Below are positions 14,042 through 18,244 of a DNA stretch of 18,244 nucleotides, piece after piece; positions within the stretch are counted from its first letter, which is position 1; each line of letters opens with the position of its first letter. Made by a program: the position numbers and the translations under genes. Below the pieces are notes generated by a model, which was not told where the DNA came from, did not search any database, and worked only from the letters and a program-made list of their open reading frames with translations. The DNA is from Chitinophaga pinensis (GTDB taxonomy: Bacteria; Bacteroidota; Bacteroidia; Flavobacteriales_D; Crocinitomicaceae): NCBI GenBank assembly GCA_945870115.1, contig CAMBRH010000026.1, forward strand, positions 1-18,244, in the 5' to 3' direction.

Positions 14042-14342
14042 GGTTAATATTTAATAATAAATCTGATTTATTAAAATCAATTGAATTACCCATTTGTTTC
14101 CCGGCATATTAATTTTAGTGGTTTTTCGCATGGTTTTTAAACAAAAACACACGCCAAAAAAGAGTCATATTTGATGTTTTTACGACGGACTTCATCCGTC
14201 GTTACAAATATTTATCTCTGTTCTGACGTTGGTTCTTCAAAAGCTTAGCTTTTTCTCCTACGGCATCATTTCGAACAAATAAAAATAACTCGAAAAGTCA
14301 GAAACTCCCTTGTTTGGGAAGTATTTGGGTAATTCAGACAAT
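14042..14342. other. 301-base gap between two convergent genes, with hairpins and a REP-like element
   Basis: I see no gene here. The stretch holds an AT-only hairpin just after the barrel gene (TAATAAAT / ATTTATTA, 14055-14073), a GC-rich REP-like hairpin (14182-14202) and a small hairpin with a five-T tail (AAAAGC / GCTTTT, 14239-14253). The part from about 14180 to 14285 is visibly richer in G and C than its surroundings (CTACGGCATC, CTGACGTTGG), which suggests an inserted or decayed repeat unit. Confidence 0.5.
14182..14202. repeat. REP-like GC-rich palindrome
   Basis: A perfect 8-bp inverted repeat ACGACGGA / TCCGTCGT with a 5-base loop (CTTCA), in an otherwise AT-rich gap. Its size, GC content and position between convergent genes resemble bacterial REP sequences. 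Only one copy is present in the window, so the repetitive nature is inferred. There is no T-run after the stem, so it is not a standard terminator. Confidence 0.45.
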
Positions 14343-14933
14343 CTAAAACAAAGCCTTCACATTCGTGGTAAACAATTTTACTGCGATTGCTAATAAAATA
14401 ATTCCGAAAACTTTTTTCAAGATTTCAATTCCACCTTCACCTAAAACATTTTCAATTTTTTTGCTTAGTTTTAAAACAATATAAACAACCATAATATTTA
14501 TTAAAATGGCGATAACGATGTTTATGTATTGAAATTCAGCACGCAAGGAAATTAAGGTTGTCATCGTTCCAGCGCCAGCTAAAATTGGAAAAGCCAAAGG
14601 CACAATGCTGACTGTTTTACTGGATCCGTGGTCGTTGAATAATTTTACTCCCAAAATCATTTCAAAAGCCAAGGCAAATAACAAAATGGAGCCAGCCACA
14701 GCGAAAGATTCGATATTTACACCAAAAAGCTGCAATATACTTTCACCAAAAACTAAAAATCCAATCATAATTCCCATTGCTACAAGACTTGCTTGACCAG
14801 AATTAATTCCTCCAGCTTGCTCTTTGATTTTTATAATCGTTGGTATTGAACCGATTACATCAATCACTGCAAACAAAATAATTGTTGCTTTTAAAATTTC
14901 ATTAAAATCAAAACCTGCAAAAAAATCAAACAT
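14343..14933 (-). CDS. MarC-family integral membrane protein
   Basis: A 196-residue protein of the MarC family, whose function is unknown; the name comes from proximity to the mar locus in enterobacteria, and a role in antibiotic resistance is not supported. Six hydrophobic segments can be followed. The first contains FAVIDVIGSIPTI, matching the family's F-x-x-x-D/N-P-x-G-x-x-P region, though with Val in place of the usual proline. A mid-protein IVPLAFPILAGAGTMTTLI matches the P-L-A-x-P-x-x-x-G-P-G-x-I block. It is expected in the cytoplasmic membrane. It is divergent from the M28 peptidase, with a 70-base shared promoter region, and convergent with the barrel gene. Confidence 0.88.
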   Translation of the reverse strand: MFDFFAGFDFNEILKATIILFAVIDVIGSIPTIIKIKEQAGGINSGQASLVAMGIMIGFLVFGESILQLFGVNIESFAVAGSILLFALAFEMILGVKLFNDHGSSKTVSIVPLAFPILAGAGTMTTLISLRAEFQYINIVIAILINIMVVYIVLKLSKKIENVLGEGGIEILKKVFGIILLAIAVKLFTTNVKALF

Positions 14934-14936
14934 CTT

Positions 14937-14965
14937 AACTTTGTTTTATTATTCTTTACAAAGTT
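14937..14965. promoter_or_regulatory. Inverted repeat in the marC/M28 divergent promoter region
   Basis: AACTTTGT (14937-14944) and ACAAAGTT (14958-14965) form a perfect 8-bp inverted repeat with centres 21 bases apart, close to two helical turns. The right arm overlaps the -7 box proposed for marC. This could be a binding site for a dimeric regulator or could result from two back-to-back promoter elements. Confidence 0.35.
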
Positions 14966-14966
14966 A
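14959..14966 (-). promoter_or_regulatory. Probable -7 box of the marC-like gene
   Basis: TAACTTTG on the minus strand fits TAnnTTTG exactly, 25 bases before the ATG. The same octamer serves carA. Confidence 0.5.
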
Positions 14967-14977
14967 TTCTTTTGCTT

Positions 14978-14985
14978 TATATTTG
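14978..14985 (+). promoter_or_regulatory. Probable -7 box of the M28 peptidase promoter
   Basis: TATATTTG fits TAnnTTTG exactly, 18 bases before the ATG. TTTA, one base off the -33 TTTG, lies about 19 bases upstream, which is the expected spacing. Confidence 0.55.
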
Positions 14986-15003
14986 AGCTTTAAATAATGA
15001 TTT

Positions 15004-16269
15004 ATGTTCAAATTTGTTTTTATTTCCATTTGCTGTTTTACTTTTAATTCCAGTTTTTCTCAGGTAGAGGAAGGACGAAGAATTACTAAAGAACTTTGCT
15101 CAGAAAAATATTTTGGTCGTGGTTACATTAAATCTGGTGATTCTTTGGCGGCAGAATTTTTAGCTTCTGAATTTGAAAAACGAGGATTAAAAAAAATCAA
15201 AAAATCATGGTTTCAGGAATTTAATTTTCCAGTGAATACTTTTCCAGCTAATATGGAAGTCAAATTTGACGATAAAATGCTTGTTGCAGGACAAGATTAT
15301 ATTGTTGATCCAAGTTCTGGTTCCTCAAATATGAATTGGAATTATAAAATATTGACAAATAGTGAACTATTTGACGAAAAAAGATTATTCGAAATTGTTG
15401 CAGAAATTCAATTAAAAAAAATCATAAACGGTTTAATTGTAGATACACGAGTGTTAAAGGGAGATTCTCTAAAAAAGGTAAAATCTATTCAATTTCAATT
15501 AGCACAAATTTGCGCAGTTATTTCTATAACAGATGAAAAATTTACTTTTTCGGTTTCAGATGAACAAGTTCCATTTTCTTTAATTTATGTTAAAGGAGAA
15601 AAATTCCTTGAAAATGGAATGATAATTCAAACAAACATCACAGCCGTTTTAGAGAAAAATCATCAAGCGAGAAATGTTTTGGCCTATTTACCAGGAAAAA
15701 ACCGAACAAAAAAGACACTTTTAGTCACGGCTCATGACGATCATTTGGGTGGAATGGGAGATAAAACTTATTTCCCTGGTGGAAACGACAATGCAAGTGG
15801 AACTTCCATGTTGTTAGCTTTGGCTGATGAATTCAAGAAAAATCCGTTGAAATATAATGTTGTTTTTATTGCTTTTGCTGGTGAAGAAGCAGGATTATTA
15901 GGTTCAAAATATTTTGTGGAAAATCCACTTGTAAAATTAAAGAACATCAAATTTGTTCAGAATTTAGACATTATGGGAAGTGGTGAAGAGGGAATTACAG
16001 TTGTCAATGCCACTGTTTTCCCAGAGATTTTTGAGAAATTAAATTCAATTAACGATAGGGAGAATTTACTTTCTCAAATAAAAAAACGGGGGAAAGCTGC
16101 AAATTCAGATCATTATTGGTTTTCGGAAAAAGGAATTCCAGCATTTTTTATCTACACGATGGGACCAAATAAAAATTACCACGATGTTTTTGACACGTAT
16201 GAAGATTTATCATTCAATGAATACAATGATTTGGTAAAATTAATTGGTGGATTTTTAAGAACGTTTTAA
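15004..16269 (+). CDS. Secreted M28-family zinc peptidase
   Basis: A 421-residue exported metallopeptidase of the M28 (aminopeptidase Y/S-like) family. A signal peptide ends SSFSQ at about residue 20. The region up to about 220 includes the part that in relatives carries an inserted PA-like domain. The catalytic domain has the two-zinc ligand set: His244 in TAHDDHLGG, Asp262 in GGNDNASGT (bridging), Glu294/Glu295 in FAGEEAGLLGS, Asp322 in NLDIMG, and His393 in NYHDVFDTYED. It probably removes N-terminal residues from peptides in the periplasm or outside. There is no C-terminal sorting domain, so it is not an obvious type IX cargo. It has its own -7 box and is divergent from marC. Confidence 0.93.
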   Translation: MFKFVFISICCFTFNSSFSQVEEGRRITKELCSEKYFGRGYIKSGDSLAAEFLASEFEKRGLKKIKKSWFQEFNFPVNTFPANMEVKFDDKMLVAGQDYIVDPSSGSSNMNWNYKILTNSELFDEKRLFEIVAEIQLKKIINGLIVDTRVLKGDSLKKVKSIQFQLAQICAVISITDEKFTFSVSDEQVPFSLIYVKGEKFLENGMIIQTNITAVLEKNHQARNVLAYLPGKNRTKKTLLVTAHDDHLGGMGDKTYFPGGNDNASGTSMLLALADEFKKNPLKYNVVFIAFAGEEAGLLGSKYFVENPLVKLKNIKFVQNLDIMGSGEEGITVVNATVFPEIFEKLNSINDRENLLSQIKKRGKAANSDHYWFSEKGIPAFFIYTMGPNKNYHDVFDTYEDLSFNEYNDLVKLIGGFLRTF

Positions 16270-16306
16270 AACAAAAAAATCCAATCTATCAAAAAACCTG
16301 TCAATC

Positions 16307-16337
16307 CTATGTTTTCTATGTGCCTATGTGGTTAAAA
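16307..16337 (+). repeat. CTnnGT triple-unit element followed by GGTTAAAA, copy 1
   Basis: CTATGT occurs at 16307, 16316 and 16324 (steps of 9 and 8 bases) and is followed by GGTTAAAA. The layout is the same as the copy at 16421. A more diverged middle copy with ATCAGTTTCTC and GAAAAAA lies around 16367-16392. The element sits between convergent genes. Confidence 0.65.
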
Positions 16338-16420
16338 GCGCATCAAACCTTCTTAACTGTCCTTTTTATCAGTTTCTCGATGTTGAAAAAACAAACCAAA
16401 CCTACCAAGCACTCCAAGCT

Positions 16421-16452
16421 CTAAGTTTTCTCAGTTTCTCAGTGGTAAAAAA
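16421..16452 (+). repeat. CTnnGT triple-unit element followed by GGTAAAAAA, copy 2
   Basis: CTAAGT, CTCAGT and CTCAGT start at 16421, 16430 and 16438, the same 9 and 8-base steps as copy 1, followed by GGTAAAAAA. Over 31 aligned bases the two copies agree at 23. Most differences are in the variable dinucleotides, which change together within each copy. Confidence 0.65.
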
Positions 16453-16470
16453 CCTTAACAGTAATTTCAA

Positions 16471-17265
16471 TCAAACAGCAACAACACCTTTAATATGTGG
16501 ATGCGGATCATAATTTTCTAATTCAAAATCCTCATACTTAAACCCAAAAATATCTTTCACATCAGGATTTATTTTCATCGTTGGAAGCTTTTTAGGTTCT
16601 CTAGTCAGTTGTAATTCAACTTGTTCCAGATGATTGTTGTAAATATGTGTATCACCAAAAGTATGAATAAATTCACCGTATTGTAAATCACAAACTTGCG
16701 CAATCATCATTGTAAGTAATGCATAAGAGGCAATATTGAAAGGTACGCCTAAAAAAGTATCTGCACTGCGTTGATACAATTGACAACTTAATTTTCCGTC
16801 AGCAACATAAAATTGAAACATGGTGTGACATGGAGGTAAAGCCATATTGTCAACATCTGCTACATTCCAAGCGGAAACAAGCAAACGGCGTGAATTGGGA
16901 TTTTTTTTAATTTGCTCTATTAAATTTGAAATTTGATCGATTGTTCCACCATCTTTTGCTGGCCATGAACGCCACTGATGACCGTAAACAGGACCTAAAT
17001 CACCATTTTCATTAGCCCATTCATCCCAAATTTTCACATTGTTGTCTTTTAAGAATTTAATATTCGTATTTCCTTGCAGAAACCACAATAATTCAATAAT
17101 TATAGATCTTAAATGCAATTTTTTAGTTGTTAAAGCAGGAAATCCTTCATTTAAATCAAAACGCATTTGATAGCCAAAAACAGAAATAGTTCCTGTTCCA
17201 GTTCTATCTCCCTTTTGTGTTCCGTTTTCTAAAATATGATTTAATAAATCGTGATATTGTTTCAT
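16471..17265 (-). CDS. thyA: Thymidylate synthase
   Basis: A 264-residue cytoplasmic enzyme making dTMP from dUMP with methylene-tetrahydrofolate, exactly the length of the classic enterobacterial ThyA. Conserved residues are easy to place: Arg21 in GDRTGTGT, the nucleophile Cys146 in LPPCHTMFQFYV, Arg166 in QLYQRSAD, and the FLGVPFNIASYA and HTFGDTHIYNNH blocks. The C-terminus IKGVVAV fits the mobile tail that closes the active site. It is divergent from the hydrolase gene, with a 122-base gap that contains only near-matches to a -7 box (TATATTTT). Together with FolA it forms the dTMP cycle, but the two genes are not in one operon. Confidence 0.98.
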   Translation of the reverse strand: MKQYHDLLNHILENGTQKGDRTGTGTISVFGYQMRFDLNEGFPALTTKKLHLRSIIIELLWFLQGNTNIKFLKDNNVKIWDEWANENGDLGPVYGHQWRSWPAKDGGTIDQISNLIEQIKKNPNSRRLLVSAWNVADVDNMALPPCHTMFQFYVADGKLSCQLYQRSADTFLGVPFNIASYALLTMMIAQVCDLQYGEFIHTFGDTHIYNNHLEQVELQLTREPKKLPTMKINPDVKDIFGFKYEDFELENYDPHPHIKGVVAV

Positions 17266-17387
17266 GCTGATTTTTCTGAATAAAAATATAAAGTGTAAAA
17301 TTAATAATTTTGAATGAAAAAATAAAATTCAAGTGATTTAAAAAAAGTTATTAGTTTTGATTTTTCTTAAAGATACCTTATTTATAA

Positions 17388-18125
17388 ATGTTACATCACA
17401 AAATAATTAATTCCCATATTAAAAAAAGAACTGTGGTTTTTTTACACGGATTTTTAGAATCTTCAACGATGTGGGAAATTTTAGATTTAAGACAATTTGA
17501 TTTTTGTTCCATATTAATTGATTTACCAGGACATGGAAAATCAAATTTAGAAATTGAAATCCCCTCTCTTATAGAAATTGCAAAAACCGTAAAATCTGCA
17601 CTATTACAATTAGGCATAATCGATTATGATATAATTGGACATTCATTGGGTGGATATGTTGCAATTGAATTACATAAATTGAATAATAGTAAAGGAAAGA
17701 TATGTTTGATGCATTCGAATTTTTGGGAAGATGATGAAAATAAGAAACAAGATCGGAATCGGGTAATTGAAATTGTTAAAACTCAAAAAGATTTTTTTAT
17801 CAAAGAAGCGATTCCAAATTTATTTCTAGAAAAATTCAGAAAAACACAATTTGTTGATAATTTAATACAAGAAGCTTTGAAAATTAATAGCGAAGCAATC
17901 ATTTTTCATACAAAAGCTATGAGAGACAGGAAATCAAATATCGATTACATTATACAAAATAGAGAAAAAGTATTAATTATTCAAGGAAAAGAAGATAAAA
18001 TTGTTTTAGCTAAAAAAATGGCTATTTATAATGAAAGTCTTAATATTCAATTGATTGAATCAGCAGGTCACATGGGGCATTTTGAGCAAACTCACAAAAT
18101 TGAAAAAACTTTAAAAATATTTTAA
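17388..18125 (+). CDS. Alpha/beta hydrolase-fold protein
   Basis: A 245-residue cytoplasmic serine hydrolase of the alpha/beta superfamily. The fold's landmarks are present: the oxyanion segment VFLHGFLESSTMW (about 17-29), DLPGHGKS (45-52), the nucleophile elbow GHSLGG with Ser86, an acid Asp203 in IQGKEDKIV, and the base His228 in ESAGHMGHFEQ. There is no signal peptide. MenH-like esterases, haloperoxidase-like proteins and lactonases all share this pattern, so the substrate cannot be named. No menaquinone genes are beside it. It is divergent from thyA, and a small hairpin 38 bases after the stop separates it from the next gene. Confidence 0.9.
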   Translation: MLHHKIINSHIKKRTVVFLHGFLESSTMWEILDLRQFDFCSILIDLPGHGKSNLEIEIPSLIEIAKTVKSALLQLGIIDYDIIGHSLGGYVAIELHKLNNSKGKICLMHSNFWEDDENKKQDRNRVIEIVKTQKDFFIKEAIPNLFLEKFRKTQFVDNLIQEALKINSEAIIFHTKAMRDRKSNIDYIIQNREKVLIIQGKEDKIVLAKKMAIYNESLNIQLIESAGHMGHFEQTHKIEKTLKIF

Positions 18126-18163
18126 CTTTTCACCAACCTTTTACTTTTTTAAACGTTTTTTTT

Positions 18164-18180
18164 CATACAAACCTTGTATG
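18164..18180. terminator. Short hairpin after the hydrolase gene, possible terminator or operator
   Basis: CATACAA-ACC-TTGTATG is a perfect 7-bp inverted repeat with a 3-base loop, followed by a T-rich stretch (TGTTAATTTTTTATT). It could end the hydrolase transcript. Being 46 bases before the next ATG, it could equally be a regulatory site of that gene. The stem is AT-rich and modest in strength. Confidence 0.4.
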
Positions 18181-18226
18181 TGTTAATTTTTTATTAATTT
18201 TACGCTACAAAAAAATAAATTTAATT

Positions 18227-18244
18227 ATGAAAAAAGTTTACTTA
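18227..18244 (+). CDS. Start of a gene cut by the window end
   Basis: ATG followed by AAA AAA GTT TAC TTA gives MKKVYL, which looks like the start of a signal peptide. Only six codons are visible, so neither the product nor the reality of the gene can be proven. The AT-rich leader and the hairpin upstream fit a gene start. Confidence 0.4.

Noticed and set aside
16328..16513. Small ORF between the M28 peptidase and thyA
   Set aside because: It runs through the CTnnGT repeats and into the antisense of thyA, and no protein-like composition is visible.
12087..17265. folA-thyA operon
   Set aside because: Both genes are present on the minus strand, but about 4 kb with genes on both strands separates them.
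17388..18125. Naming the alpha/beta hydrolase menH
   Set aside because: The general catalytic triad fits many subfamilies, and there is no menaquinone gene context.

Overview
The window is AT-rich chromosomal DNA from a member of the Bacteroidota, most likely Flavobacteriales. Three things point there: several genes carry a perfect Bacteroidota-type -7 box (TAnnTTTG) 15-35 bases before the start codon, Shine-Dalgarno sequences are largely absent, and the gene families are typical (DUF4230 proteins, CrtYcd-type lycopene cyclase, CruF-like carotenoid protein, MarC, secreted M1 and M28 peptidases). Genus is not decidable from this stretch.

Layout. Bases 1-1629 (+): end of an M20 amidohydrolase, then two overlapping DUF4230 genes. 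1730-3648 (-): a carotenoid-tailoring cluster transcribed as cruF-like, crtZ, crtYcd. 3772-6220 (-): carA then eno, with a clear terminator after eno. 6392-9881 (+): hisS, hutH and a small membrane protein. 10065-13106 (-): a DUF2141 protein, folA and a lipoprotein M1 aminopeptidase. 13256-14041 (+): a probable outer-membrane barrel. 14343-14933 (-): marC-like. 15004-16269 (+): secreted M28 peptidase. 16471-17265 (-): thyA. 17388-18125 (+): alpha/beta hydrolase. The first codons of another gene begin at 18227.

Working together: the three crt genes would cyclise lycopene ends, hydroxylate beta-rings and hydrate an acyclic end, which suggests a zeaxanthin or saproxanthin/myxol-type pigment. crtB and crtI are not in the window. 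FolA and ThyA form the dTMP/tetrahydrofolate cycle but are about 4 kb apart. CarA starts pyrimidine/arginine synthesis without carB beside it. HutH is a lone histidine-degradation gene next to hisS.

Most of the coding content is housekeeping or ordinary accessory genes, and I see no defence system, phage, transposase gene, CRISPR or secondary-metabolite cluster. The unusual part lies between the genes. A 40-bp element built of GTCTTnn heptads occurs three times (39/40 identical directly before eno and hutH, a diverged third copy between crtYcd and crtZ). Each copy is preceded by a second 7-bp-period block of RTTATGA type. Other short-period arrays sit at convergent gene ends (9911-10030, 16307-16452), and a REP-like hairpin lies at 14182-14202. 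This family of short-period intergenic repeats, some of which supply the stop codons of neighbouring genes, is the best candidate for something under-described.
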